A stretch of DNA of 64,000 nt from an uncultured Prevotella sp. (GTDB lineage: Bacteria > Bacteroidota > Bacteroidia > Bacteroidales > Bacteroidaceae). The stretch spans positions 1-64,000 of the forward strand of contig NZ_CAMJOS010000012.1 of the NCBI RefSeq assembly GCF_946407605.1. Reading direction: 5' to 3'. The position numbers and the translations under genes were made by a program. Below the pieces are notes generated by a model. It was not told the DNA's origin. It searched no databases and saw nothing but the letters and a program-made list of their open reading frames with translations. Shown one piece after another: positions 30,217 through 39,268 of this stretch; positions within the stretch are counted from its first letter, which is position 1, and each line of letters starts with the position of its first letter.

Positions 30217-33213
30217 ATGGCAAACATACCACAGGAATTCAACACGTTCTATCTGAAGGATGTGTCGTTTGTCAACTTGATGACGCGTCGCATCTTCAAC
30301 GTGCTTATCGTGGCCAATCCCTACGATGCCTTCATGCTGGAGGACGACGGACGTGTGGACGAGAAAATATTTGACGAGTACACCGAACTGGGCATGCGCT
30401 ATCCGCCAACCTTCACTCAGGTGAGTACCACCGATGAGGCTCGTCATGTGCTGGACACCACCAACATCGACTTGGTGATCTGTATGCCTGGTACAGCCGA
30501 CAATGATGCCTTTACGGTGGCCCGCGAGGTGAAAGCCATCAAGCCTTCTGTGCCCTGTGTGGTGCTGACACCCTTCAGTCATGGTATCACCAAGCGTATG
30601 CAGAACGAGGATATGACCATCTTCGACTATGTGTTCTGCTGGCTGGGCAACACCAACCTCATCCTCTCAATCATCAAGCTGATTGAGGACAAGATGAATA
30701 TTGAGCACGATATTGAGGAGGCTGGCGTGCAGATGATCCTGCTTGTGGAGGATAACATCCGCTTCTATTCCAGCGTGCTGCCCAACCTCTATAATTATAT
30801 CCTGCAGCAGTCTAAGAATTTCTCTACTGAGGCCCTCAACCCCCACGCTGCTGCCCAGCGTAAGCGTGGACGCCCCAAGGTGGTGCTGGCCACGAACTAT
30901 GAGGAGGCCATGCAGATCTATGAGAAGTACAAAGACAATACGTTAGGCGTCATCAGCGACACGCGCTTCCCCATGCAAACGCCTATAGGCAGATTGAGTC
31001 ATGTGGAGGAGGGAGACCCAGAGGCTGGTTTGAAGCTGCTGCGCGAGATTAGGAAGATTGACGAGTATGTGCCGCTGATATTGGAGAGCAGCGAGGTGCA
31101 GAACCGTGAGAAGGCATGGGCTGAGGGTTTTGACTTCCTGGACAAGAACTCGAAGAAGTTCAATGTGGACCTGCGTCAGATGATTGAGGAGCATCTGGGC
31201 TTCGGCGACTTCGTGTTCCGTGACCCTGAGACTCATGAAGAGGTGGCGCGTGTGTCTTCACTGAAAGAGTTGCAGGACAATATCTTCAAGATACCTCACG
31301 ACTCGCTGATGCACCACATACGCCGCAATCACATGAGCCGTTGGCTCTGTGCGCGTGCCATCTTCCCTGTAAGTCAGTTCCTGAAAAACGTTACATGGCA
31401 TAAGTTGCAGGATGTGGATGCCCACCGACAGATTATTTTCGATGCCATTGTGCAGTACCGACGGATGAAGAACATCGGCGTGGTAGCTGTGTTCGACCGA
31501 CTGAAGTTCGACCGTTACGCTCACTTCGCCCGCATCGGCGAGGGCTCGTTAGGCGGCAAAGGTCGTGGCTTGGCATTCCTCGATAATATCATCAAGCGTC
31601 ATCATGAGTTGAACCAGTTTGAAAATGCTACCGTGCAGATTCCTAAGACGGTGGTGCTCTGTACCGACTTCTTCGACCGCTTCATGGACGATAACAACCT
31701 GTGGAGCATAGCCCTGAGCGACGCGCCCGATGAGGTTATCCTGCAACACTTCCTCAAGGCCCAGTTGCCTGACGACCTCATTGAGGACTTCTTCATTTTC
31801 TTCGACGCCATCAAGACGCCTATCGCAGTGCGCTCGTCGTCATTATTGGAAGACTCCCATTATCAGCCGTTTGCAGGCATCTACTCTACCTATATGATTC
31901 CCTGGCTCGACGATAAGTACGAGATGCTCCGCATGCTGGCCTGTGCCATTAAGAGCGTTTATGCTAGCGTCTATTATCGCGACTCGAAGGCCTATATGAC
32001 GGCCACACAGAATGTGATTGACCAAGAAAAGATGGCGGTCATACTGCAGGAGGTCGTAGGCAACCGCTATGGCGATCTGTTCTATCCCACATTCTCTGGT
32101 GTGCTCCGTTCACTGAACTACTATCCCATTGGCGACGAAACGGCCGAGGAAGGTATTGCCTCACTGGCCTTGGGTTTGGGAAAATATATCGTTGACGGTG
32201 GACAGACGCTGCGCGTCAGCCCCTACCATCCACATCAGGTGCTGCAAACCAGCGAGATGGAGACAGCATTGCGCGAGACACAGACTCGCTTTTATGCGTT
32301 GGATATGAGTCATGTGGGCGACGACTTCAAGGTGGACGATGGCTTCAATATCAAGAGCCTGCGCATCAAACAGGCCGATGCCGACGGCTCGCTCACCTAT
32401 ATCGCTTCGACCTTCGACCCCATGGATCAGGTCATCCGCGATGGTATCTATGAGGGCGGCCGAAAGATTATCTCGTTCTGTGGCGTGCTCCAGCAAGGTG
32501 TATTCCCGTTGCCCGAACTGCTTCAGATGTCGCAGAAGCTCGGTTCAGAGGAGATGCGCCGACCGGTGGAGATAGAGTTTGCCTGCAACCTGAACGATGA
32601 CCGTACGGGCGACTTCTATCTGCTTCAGATTCGTCCTATCGTCGATTCGAAGCAGGTGCTCGACGAAGACCTTCAGCAGATTCCTGACGAGCAATGTCTG
32701 TTGCGCTCGAGCAACTCTCTGGGTCATGGCATCTCTGAGGATGTGTTCGACGTGGTATATGTGAAGACCGACGAGAACTTCACGGCATCGAACAATCCTA
32801 TGATTGCCAGTGAGATTGAGCGAATCAACCGCAAGTTCCTCGATGAAGACAAGAACTATATCCTCATTGGCCCAGGCCGATGGGGCTCCAGTGACTACTG
32901 GCTGGGCATCCCTGTGAAGTGGCCGCATATCTCGGCAGCACGTGTCATTGTGGAGGCTGGCCTGAAGAACTATCACGTAGATCCCTCGCAGGGCACGCAT
33001 TTCTTCCAGAACCTCACTTCCTTTGGCGTGGGCTACTTCACCATCAACACCTATACGGGCGATGGCGTGATGCAAAAAGAAATCCTCGACAGCATGCCTG
33101 CCGTCGAGGAAACAGAATTTGTGCGCCATGTGCGCTTCGATCGTCCGCTCAAGGTGATGATGGACGGCAAGAAGCAGACTGGTGTGGTGCTTCTGCCTTC
33201 GGACGAAGAATAA
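30217..33213 (+). CDS. Receiver-domain / PEP synthase-type ATP-binding fusion protein
   Basis: A 998-residue cytoplasmic protein. Residues about 26-150 are a receiver-like domain without an obvious phosphoacceptor (NVLIVANPYDAF, LVICMPG); about 172-335 form a second receiver with MILLVEDN, acceptor Asp in GVISDTRFPM, Ser in PLILESSE and Lys in FLDKNSKK. A PPDK-type N-terminal ATP-grasp part spans about 440-800 (GEGSLGGKGRGLAFL, TPIAVRSSSLLEDS, FAGIYST). The swivel-His domain and PEP barrel are missing; the C-terminus instead has LIGPGRWGSSDYWLGIPV and DPSQGTHFFQNLTS. Usually named PEP/pyruvate-binding protein; the reaction is unproven. Confidence 0.85.
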   Translation: MANIPQEFNTFYLKDVSFVNLMTRRIFNVLIVANPYDAFMLEDDGRVDEKIFDEYTELGMRYPPTFTQVSTTDEARHVLDTTNIDLVICMPGTADNDAFTVAREVKAIKPSVPCVVLTPFSHGITKRMQNEDMTIFDYVFCWLGNTNLILSIIKLIEDKMNIEHDIEEAGVQMILLVEDNIRFYSSVLPNLYNYILQQSKNFSTEALNPHAAAQRKRGRPKVVLATNYEEAMQIYEKYKDNTLGVISDTRFPMQTPIGRLSHVEEGDPEAGLKLLREIRKIDEYVPLILESSEVQNREKAWAEGFDFLDKNSKKFNVDLRQMIEEHLGFGDFVFRDPETHEEVARVSSLKELQDNIFKIPHDSLMHHIRRNHMSRWLCARAIFPVSQFLKNVTWHKLQDVDAHRQIIFDAIVQYRRMKNIGVVAVFDRLKFDRYAHFARIGEGSLGGKGRGLAFLDNIIKRHHELNQFENATVQIPKTVVLCTDFFDRFMDDNNLWSIALSDAPDEVILQHFLKAQLPDDLIEDFFIFFDAIKTPIAVRSSSLLEDSHYQPFAGIYSTYMIPWLDDKYEMLRMLACAIKSVYASVYYRDSKAYMTATQNVIDQEKMAVILQEVVGNRYGDLFYPTFSGVLRSLNYYPIGDETAEEGIASLALGLGKYIVDGGQTLRVSPYHPHQVLQTSEMETALRETQTRFYALDMSHVGDDFKVDDGFNIKSLRIKQADADGSLTYIASTFDPMDQVIRDGIYEGGRKIISFCGVLQQGVFPLPELLQMSQKLGSEEMRRPVEIEFACNLNDDRTGDFYLLQIRPIVDSKQVLDEDLQQIPDEQCLLRSSNSLGHGISEDVFDVVYVKTDENFTASNNPMIASEIERINRKFLDEDKNYILIGPGRWGSSDYWLGIPVKWPHISAARVIVEAGLKNYHVDPSQGTHFFQNLTSFGVGYFTINTYTGDGVMQKEILDSMPAVEETEFVRHVRFDRPLKVMMDGKKQTGVVLLPSDEE

Positions 33214-33216
33214 GCT

Positions 33217-34230
33217 TTACTGTCCGCCGAGGCGTGAGAAGTACTCAATGATATCTTCCCACGTCTTGAATGTGTCGGAACCAAACTCCAAGAGGGTGGC
33301 CATCGTGTCGCCCTCTTTTTTCTTGCTGATCAGATAATCGCCATAGAGCAGGTCGCGACGTTGAGTATAGATGGTATGGCGCCAAGCCGGTACGTTGATA
33401 TACTCCTCCAACCATTGCCCATAGCGGTTCTCCGTTGGGTAATCATCCTCACATACAAAGAACACCTGATAGTTCTCAATGAGCATCCTCACGGCCTTCT
33501 GGCTGCTGCTGGTGGGTTTGTTGTAGGCATCGCAAAGCGTCTCTATACCTATATATATTATGGGACGCTGGCGGTTCTCTTGCTGGTCATCAATCCATCG
33601 GATTACTGGCACCACGCTGTGCATAAACGAGCGGTCGTCCATGCGGTGCTCGCCATGAAAGTGTGTGGCCAGGGGATAATGTTCGCGGAAGAGGTCGAAG
33701 GTGTCAACGATGTCGTCTTTGTCACCGAAGAGACCATAGACGCGACGCTTCTCTTTTTCAAGTTCCTCGTCGCTGAGGGCTTCAAGCCCTGAGAAACGCT
33801 GCTCGGAGGCCAGGCGGTATTCCTTCACCATCGCCTTGTCCACATAGAACTGTTGTACACCATCCAGACGAGGGTTCTGAAAGGTCTGAGTGCCCGTCAG
33901 ACCATGCGACTGCATGGTGTCGGCAATGCATAGGGCGGGGTTCATGCAGATACGGTCGAAGCCGTAGAGCTGCTCGGTGTACATGCCACCCATCGACGTA
34001 CCCAGAATCAGGTCGGGCTTCTCAGTCTCGCACAGCTCTTTCAGCAGCGCCTGTGCCTCTTCAGGATGTACGGGCAGGTCGGGTGCAATAACCTTGGCGT
34101 TGGGCAGAATAGTGCGCAGACGGGTCACTGTGCCGCTCTGTCCGCTACTGCCAAATCCGTGCACATACATCACAGTTTTTCCCTTCATCAGTTCAGGGAA
34201 TTGCTTTACATATTGGTTCTGTTGTTCCAT
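33217..34230 (-). CDS. YqiA/YcfP-type alpha/beta hydrolase fused to a degenerate HAD (NT5C-like) domain
   Basis: A 337-residue protein. Residues 1-205 are a YqiA-type hydrolase: MYVHGFGSSGQSGT, nucleophile Ser79 in LGTSMGGM, an Asp in GDKDDIVD and a His in MHSVVPVIRW. Residues about 222-337 resemble the cytosolic 5'-deoxynucleotidase (NT5C) fold: RPIIYIGIETLCD at the site of the DxD nucleophile motif, RRDLLYGDYLISKK, and LLEFGSDTFKTWEDIIEY. The catalytic Asp residues of motif I are absent, so this half is probably not a phosphatase. I start at ATG 34230. The stop is 3 bases from the convergent upstream gene. Confidence 0.8.
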   Translation of the reverse strand: MEQQNQYVKQFPELMKGKTVMYVHGFGSSGQSGTVTRLRTILPNAKVIAPDLPVHPEEAQALLKELCETEKPDLILGTSMGGMYTEQLYGFDRICMNPALCIADTMQSHGLTGTQTFQNPRLDGVQQFYVDKAMVKEYRLASEQRFSGLEALSDEELEKEKRRVYGLFGDKDDIVDTFDLFREHYPLATHFHGEHRMDDRSFMHSVVPVIRWIDDQQENRQRPIIYIGIETLCDAYNKPTSSSQKAVRMLIENYQVFFVCEDDYPTENRYGQWLEEYINVPAWRHTIYTQRRDLLYGDYLISKKKEGDTMATLLEFGSDTFKTWEDIIEYFSRLGGQ

Positions 34231-34239
34231 AATTGTGTG

Positions 34240-34247
34240 CAAAGATA
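34240..34247 (-). promoter_or_regulatory. Promoter -7 box of the YqiA-type hydrolase gene
   Basis: TATCTTTG on the minus strand, 10 bases before ATG 34230; the leader would be very short. Confidence 0.55.
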
Positions 34248-34330
34248 CTTTTTTTTTCGTTATTCTGCAACTTTTCTATTGTTATTTGCGTCTATCATAT
34301 AAAAGTAAAACTTAAAAAGCAGAAAAGACA

Positions 34331-35062
34331 ATGAAAAAATTAGTATTGTGTGCAATGGCTGTGAGCCTGATGTTGCTTACCTCGTGTGTGAATTTCGACT
34401 TTGGTAGGAAGATCAAGCCCAGCGATGTGATTGTTGAAAAGGAGTATGCTATGGAGGCGTTTACATCGATGGATGTCGATGTGGTTGCCACCGTGAAGTT
34501 CGTGCAGAGCGAGGCAGGCGACTATCGTGTGACGCTGAAGGCCCCCGACAATTATATCGAGTTGTTCAACTTCGAAGTGGAGGACAATGAGTTAGGAATT
34601 GAGTTCGTACGCCACAATATCCAGATTGTATCGAATGACGTGCTGATTACGGTCTATGCACCGACGATTAAGGAGGTGGAGAACTCTGGCGTTTCAGATA
34701 TCACTATCGAAGGACTGAAGGTACCGCAATTGAAGGTTGAGAATTCTGGCGTAGGCTCGCTGAAATTGAAAGACCTTTCTGTAGATAGGTTGACGGCAGA
34801 GTGCTCAGGCGTGGGAAGCATCAAGATGGGTGGTGTGGCCGACAAGGCTATTCTGAGATGCACGGGTGTGGGCAGTATCGAGGCCAAGCATCTGAAGGCA
34901 CGATGCTTGAAAGGTGAGGTGACAGGCGTTGGCGGCATAGAGTGCAATGTTACTGACTCGCTGAAAGCCCTTGTCAGCGGTGTAGGTGCCCTGAAATATA
35001 CCGGTGACCCCAAAAGCAAGATTCTGAACCGCACGGGTGTGGGTAATATCTCAGAACTCTAA
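34331..35062 (+). CDS. Head GIN domain (DUF2807) lipoprotein
   Basis: A 243-residue exported protein with a lipobox (signal 1-19, LLTSC with Cys near 19), so a lipoprotein. The rest is one GIN/DUF2807 beta-helix with repeated short strands: VENSGVSDITIEGL, VENSGVGSLKLKDL, ECSGVGSIKMGGV, CTGVGSIEAKHL, VTGVGGIECNV, each carrying an SGVG/TGVG turn of about 20 residues. Such proteins are common in Bacteroidota envelopes; function is not known. No partner gene is adjacent; upstream and downstream spacers are promoter-bearing. Confidence 0.9.
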   Translation: MKKLVLCAMAVSLMLLTSCVNFDFGRKIKPSDVIVEKEYAMEAFTSMDVDVVATVKFVQSEAGDYRVTLKAPDNYIELFNFEVEDNELGIEFVRHNIQIVSNDVLITVYAPTIKEVENSGVSDITIEGLKVPQLKVENSGVGSLKLKDLSVDRLTAECSGVGSIKMGGVADKAILRCTGVGSIEAKHLKARCLKGEVTGVGGIECNVTDSLKALVSGVGALKYTGDPKSKILNRTGVGNISEL

Positions 35063-35127
35063 AAATACGAATCAGAATTGATTTATGTCAATTAGTTGAC
35101 GAATTGTAAGAAAAAGGCACAAAAAAG

Positions 35128-35227
35128 TTTGTAGTTGTAAGTAAAACCACCTAACTTTGCATCGTGTTTTTCATAGTATTAGATTTAAGGTTAACAAAGG
35201 TTGGGTCACAGCGGTGACCCTTTTTTT
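35128..35227 (+). ncRNA. Candidate small RNA: complete promoter plus terminator in the fba upstream region
   Basis: TTTG (35128-35131), 20 bases, then TAACTTTG (35152-35159) is a full Bacteroidota promoter. A perfect stem GGGTCAC/GTGACCC (35203-35209, 35214-35220) with a T7 tract ends at 35227. The implied transcript, about 35166-35227 (60 nt), has no plausible reading frame. The aldolase gene has its own -7 box at 35380, so this unit is independent of it. A terminated leader for fba is the alternative. Confidence 0.6.
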
Positions 35228-35379
35228 ATGTTTAGACGCCAGAATACGACAACGGTTTTGTCAACTGCACGTTGCATTTTCGTTGGTTTTGGTAGCCTAT
35301 ATATGGTATGGAATTTTAAAATCCGTGAAATACTTGAATAAAATGGGTCGGGAACACAAGAAATATGAAATATTATTTG

Positions 35380-35387
35380 TAATTTTG
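35380..35387 (+). promoter_or_regulatory. Promoter -7 box of fba
   Basis: TAATTTTG fits TAnnTTTG, 45 bases before ATG 35432. The 369-base spacer upstream also holds the candidate small RNA unit; the 150 bases between the two show nothing else I can support. Confidence 0.6.
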
Positions 35388-35431
35388 CGGTCAGAAAATT
35401 TTCGGTAACATTTTAACATCAAAAATTAATT

Positions 35432-36433
35432 ATGGTAAACTACAAGGATTTGGGTCTCGTAAATACTCGCGAGATGTTCAAGAGAGCAGTAGCCGGTGGC
35501 TATGCTATCCCCGCTTTCAACTTCAACACAATGGAGCAGATGCAGGCTATCGTAATGGCTGCAGTTGAGACAAAGTCACCTGTTATCATGCAGGTTTCTA
35601 AGGGCGCTCGCAACTATGCTAACGCTACTATCCTGCGCTACATGGCTGAGGGTGCTGTAGCTTATGCTAAGGAGCTCGGCTGTGAGCATCCTGAGATCGT
35701 TCTGCACCTCGACCACGGTGATACCTTCGAGCTCTGTAAGGATTGTATCGACATGGGCTTCTCTTCAGTTATGATCGACGGTTCTTCTCTGCCTTACGAG
35801 GAGAATATCGCTTTGGCAAAGAAGGTTGTTGACTATGCTCATCAGTTCGACGTAACAGTTGAGGCTGAGCTCGGCGTGCTCGCTGGTGTTGAGGATGAGG
35901 TTGCTGCTGCAGAGTCTCACTACACCAAGCCTGAGGAGGTTATCGACTTCTCTACCCGCACAGGTTGCGACTCTCTGGCTATCTCTATCGGTACCTCTCA
36001 CGGTGCTCACAAGTTCACCCCAGAGCAGTGCACACTCGTTAACGGCGTGCTCGTTCCACCACCATTGGCATTCGACATCCTGCATGAGATCGAGAAGAAG
36101 CTTCCTGGATTCCCCATCGTGCTCCACGGTTCTTCTTCAGTTCCTATGGAAGAGGTCAACACCATCAACAAGTACGGTGGTCACCTCGAGGCTGCTATCG
36201 GTATCCCCGAGGAGCAACTGCGTGAGGCTTCAAAGAGCGCTGTTTGCAAGATCAACATCGACTCTGACTCTCGTCTCGCTATGACTGCTGCTATCCGCAA
36301 GCATTTGGCTGAGCATCCTGGAGACTTCGACCCACGTCAGTATCTGAAGCCTGCTCGCGAGAACATGAAGAAGATGTACATCCACAAGATTGTGAATGTG
36401 CTTGGTTCTGACGGCAAGCTCGCTCAGTGCTAA
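35432..36433 (+). CDS. fba: Class II fructose-bisphosphate aldolase
   Basis: A 333-residue zinc-dependent aldolase that splits fructose-1,6-bisphosphate in glycolysis. Visible features: GYAIPAFNFNTMEQMQAI near the start, the LHLDHGDTFE zinc/active-site segment (about 90-99), VEAELGVLAG with the second metal/catalytic region (about 142-151), SIGTSHGAHKF (about 187-197) with a zinc His, and VLHGSSSVP (about 230-238) with the phosphate/K+ loop. Very biased, high-expression codon use. Monocistronic, with its own promoter and a strong terminator 14 bases downstream. Confidence 0.95.
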   Translation: MVNYKDLGLVNTREMFKRAVAGGYAIPAFNFNTMEQMQAIVMAAVETKSPVIMQVSKGARNYANATILRYMAEGAVAYAKELGCEHPEIVLHLDHGDTFELCKDCIDMGFSSVMIDGSSLPYEENIALAKKVVDYAHQFDVTVEAELGVLAGVEDEVAAAESHYTKPEEVIDFSTRTGCDSLAISIGTSHGAHKFTPEQCTLVNGVLVPPPLAFDILHEIEKKLPGFPIVLHGSSSVPMEEVNTINKYGGHLEAAIGIPEEQLREASKSAVCKINIDSDSRLAMTAAIRKHLAEHPGDFDPRQYLKPARENMKKMYIHKIVNVLGSDGKLAQC

Positions 36434-36447
36434 TCCGCATACGACAT

Positions 36448-36490
36448 AAAAAAAAGAATCCCCACCAATCGGCGGGGATTCTTTTTTTTA
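36448..36490. terminator. Bidirectional terminator after fba
   Basis: GAATCCCC pairs with GGGGATTC around a 10-base loop with additional CC/GG pairs, flanked by an A run on the left and a T run on the right. It can stop fba and the convergent DUF4831 gene, which ends at 36507. Confidence 0.9.
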
Positions 36491-36506
36491 TCCTGTATTT
36501 GATTCT

Positions 36507-37613
36507 TTATTTAGGCTGTTCCGAATCCAGTCGTTCTACGCCACCGGTAATGGGGTTGAGCCATAGGTGGGTGGTGTAGTGTTTGTTGAAGAGCTCGCCG
36601 CTCAGCAGCTCTACATTGCCAAACTGAGGTGCAGGCTGTTCAGAGGTGATGATGCTGTTGATGCCCTGATAGAGCGTGACGCGCATCTTGCCAGGCACAT
36701 TGACATAAACCCCAGCCTCGTAAATCTTTTTCTTGGCCTTGGCGGCAGCCTCCTCGTCAATGGGAGGAACGGTGTTCAGGTCTTCCACGCTGACATAGTA
36801 AGGAGCACCAGAGAGGTCGTCGGTATCAACCAGACCGTTGATCTGTGATAGACGGAACAGCAGCTGACGCTGGAAAGGACCGTCAGGACAGATCACCAGC
36901 GAGTGCTCGGTTGTGTCACACTCGTAGGTGCCTTTGAACATACTGGTCAGCGCCTTGTCCTGTTCGTCTATCTGGTTGAGCATCAGTCGCATCTGGTTGC
37001 CGTCCTGAGGCATGAAGTCGGCCTGTCCCTTGATGAGCAGGTTACGATTCTCGCGCAGGTCGTAAATCTCCCTGGCGGTTAGCTCTGCCATCTTTGCTGT
37101 GCTGCTGGCTGACAGAATCTCCTGATTCATCAGCTGTCGTGGGTTCACGGCCTTTGGCTTTGGGGCAGGCACGAAAGGCTTCAGCGGCTGTGCGGTCGAA
37201 GGCTCGGCATTGATAGCCAGCAAACGTCCGTCGTCGGCCAAAGCCACATTGGCAGCCACTGTCTTGGCATTAAACTTGATGGCAAAGGCCTTCGTTGAGT
37301 CAGCCACGCCCTCGGGAATCATCTGCACTCGGATGATACGATGCTGGATGCTGGGCTCCATGGGTACGTCCTTCAGTCGCATATAACGCTGGGCATAAGC
37401 GGCAAAGTCGCCAGGGGTGTAGGTGGTCTTCTCAACCAGCAGATTGATGCGGATAGCCGTCTTAGGCAGGAAATAAACGGCTCCTTCGGGCGTTACTCCT
37501 GGCTGATAATCGCTGATCTGCGTCTGGGCGCTTAAAGGTAAACAAGCCAACAGGTAAAAAGGTACCAGCCGTTTTACCCATTTACTCACCTTTGTGTCTC
37601 TGTTCTGTTTCAT
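36507..37613 (-). CDS. DUF4831 family protein, exported
   Basis: A 368-residue Bacteroidales protein with an N-terminal signal (VPFYLLACLPLSAQ, cleavage near 30). It contains the DUF4831 pattern: GAVYFLPKTAIRINLLVEKTTYTPGDFAAYAQRYM (split) near the start of the mature part, LTAREIYDLRENRNLLIKG in the middle and PGKMRVTLYQGIN near the C-terminus. Function unknown; likely periplasmic or outer-membrane associated. I use ATG 37613; ATG 37628 adds five basic residues. The 53-base spacer to the downstream-strand neighbour nnr gene permits co-transcription with it. Confidence 0.86.
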   Translation of the reverse strand: MKQNRDTKVSKWVKRLVPFYLLACLPLSAQTQISDYQPGVTPEGAVYFLPKTAIRINLLVEKTTYTPGDFAAYAQRYMRLKDVPMEPSIQHRIIRVQMIPEGVADSTKAFAIKFNAKTVAANVALADDGRLLAINAEPSTAQPLKPFVPAPKPKAVNPRQLMNQEILSASSTAKMAELTAREIYDLRENRNLLIKGQADFMPQDGNQMRLMLNQIDEQDKALTSMFKGTYECDTTEHSLVICPDGPFQRQLLFRLSQINGLVDTDDLSGAPYYVSVEDLNTVPPIDEEAAAKAKKKIYEAGVYVNVPGKMRVTLYQGINSIITSEQPAPQFGNVELLSGELFNKHYTTHLWLNPITGGVERLDSEQPK

Positions 37614-37665
37614 CTTTCGTATTTTCACCTTTTATTATTATACTCTTTTACTCGTTGCCCTTTTG

Positions 37666-39177
37666 TTATTTCACATTCAAAAAGGCTTTGGGCAGATACT
37701 GGATAATATCACTGGCAATGAGGCTCTCCTCGCCCAGGTCACGGGCTGCCAGGTCGCCGGCTAATCCATGCAGATATACACCCAGGATGCAAGCCTCGCG
37801 CTGCTTATAGCCTCGGGCCAGTAGACCTGTCAGGATGCCTGTCAATACATCACCACTACCAGCGGTAGCCATGCCGGCATTGCCGGTTGAGTTGAACACC
37901 ACATGACCATCGGGCATACAGATGGCGGTGTAATGGCCTTTCAGTATGACATAACCTTGCAGCTTCTCTGCCAGCTGGCGGGCCTTGGTGAGTCGTTCGT
38001 AGCTGTCGGTACATTGTCCCTCCATGCGGTCGAGTTCTTTTGGATGGGGAGTCAGGATGATGCCTTTTGGCAATTGTTGCATCCAGGCGTGACGCGTAGC
38101 CAACATATTCAGCGCGTCGGCATCGGCAACCACAGGACAATGTGTCCTGCGTATCTGGGCAATCATGGCGATGCTGGTCTGCTCGGTGGTTCCTAATCCC
38201 GGACCTATGCCCAACGCCTGGAAATCCTCGGTGGCTACGGCTTCTGAGAAGATGGTCTCTTCGTGGTCTAGATGCAAGATCGCCTCAGGAACTGATACCT
38301 GCAGTATCTGCGCATTACGTTTCGGGGTATGTACCGTGACTTTTCCCACGCCTGACCGCATGCATGCTTTGGTTGCCAGCACCGCAGCGCCAGCCATGCC
38401 GTAGCTGCCACCCACAATCAGGGCGTGGCCCATCTGTCCTTTGTGGGCAAAAGTATCTCGTGGATGGAGTATCTCCCGTATGTCTTTTTCCTCCAAGAGG
38501 GTGTATTGCGCATCCATCTTGTCGATGCCCTCCTTGCTCAGTCGTATGTCGAGCGTCTTGAGTTCGCCTACAAACTGCTGGTTCTCGCAGAAAAGGAACG
38601 ACAGTTTCTTCTGTTGCAGCGTCAGGGTCAGGTCGGCCTTGATGATGTTGGCACGCACGTTATAGGTGTTGTCCTCAGTCATCAGACCAGAGGGTATGTC
38701 GATGCTCACCACCTGTGCCGGCGATGAGTTGATGTATTTTACCAACGAGGCAAAACCGCCAGCCAGCGGCTTGTTGAGTCCGGAGCCAAACAGTCCGTCA
38801 ATAACCACCATGCCTTTTTCCAGGCGTGGCGGGTCAAACTCCTGTGTCACCTCCGTCAATAATGGTGTGCCCCTCATGCTGTTCAGACGGTCTTTGTTGG
38901 TGGCACAGTCAGCCGAGAGATGGCCTGAGATGTTAAACAGGAAACTCTGTACCTGATAGTTCTGCTCCATCAGCATACGAGCCACAGCCAATGCGTCGCC
39001 ACCGTTATTTCCTGGACCTGCAAACACCACCATAGGCACGTTTGTAGTCCACCGTTCGGTGATGGCATTGGTGATGGCACGGGCAGCTCTTTCCATCAGA
39101 TCAATTGATTTGATGGGCTCGTGGTCGATGGTATATTTGTCGAGTTCTTGTATCTGTGAACGGGTAAAAATCTTCAT
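37666..39177 (-). CDS. nnr: Bifunctional NAD(P)H-hydrate epimerase / ADP-dependent NAD(P)H-hydrate dehydratase
   Basis: A 503-residue metabolite-repair enzyme that restores hydrated NADH/NADPH. The N-terminal epimerase domain (about 1-215) has VFAGPGNNGGDALAVARML; the C-terminal ribokinase-like dehydratase (about 225-500) has ALIVGGSYGMAGAAVLA, GIGPGLGTTEQ, LTPHPKELDRM and the anion-hole NAGMATAGSGDVLTGILTGL. The fusion of both halves is standard in bacteria. I start at ATG 39177, 7 bases behind a minus-strand -7 box, instead of 39249, which would lie upstream of the promoter. hpt is divergent. Confidence 0.94.
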   Translation of the reverse strand: MKIFTRSQIQELDKYTIDHEPIKSIDLMERAARAITNAITERWTTNVPMVVFAGPGNNGGDALAVARMLMEQNYQVQSFLFNISGHLSADCATNKDRLNSMRGTPLLTEVTQEFDPPRLEKGMVVIDGLFGSGLNKPLAGGFASLVKYINSSPAQVVSIDIPSGLMTEDNTYNVRANIIKADLTLTLQQKKLSFLFCENQQFVGELKTLDIRLSKEGIDKMDAQYTLLEEKDIREILHPRDTFAHKGQMGHALIVGGSYGMAGAAVLATKACMRSGVGKVTVHTPKRNAQILQVSVPEAILHLDHEETIFSEAVATEDFQALGIGPGLGTTEQTSIAMIAQIRRTHCPVVADADALNMLATRHAWMQQLPKGIILTPHPKELDRMEGQCTDSYERLTKARQLAEKLQGYVILKGHYTAICMPDGHVVFNSTGNAGMATAGSGDVLTGILTGLLARGYKQREACILGVYLHGLAGDLAARDLGEESLIASDIIQYLPKAFLNVK

Positions 39178-39184
39178 AACGATG

Positions 39185-39192
39185 CAAAAATA
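39185..39192 (-). promoter_or_regulatory. Promoter -7 box of nnr
   Basis: TATTTTTG on the minus strand. It would give a leaderless or nearly leaderless mRNA with ATG 39177. Confidence 0.45.
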
Positions 39193-39235
39193 CGAAATAA
39201 TTGGTAATCTATAGCCATTTTTCGTGATTTTTTTG

Positions 39236-39243
39236 TAATTTTG
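39236..39243 (+). promoter_or_regulatory. Promoter -7 box of hpt-adk-obgE
   Basis: TAATTTTG, 25 bases before the hpt ATG at 39269, divergent to the nnr promoter 44 bases away. Confidence 0.6.
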
Positions 39244-39268
39244 CATCAAAATTCATTAAATAAGGTGT

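Noticed and set aside
28983..30245. A 420-codon open frame on the minus strand opposite the S41 protease
   Set aside because: It is a shadow of a strongly supported gene with high GC third positions; no family motifs, no promoter.
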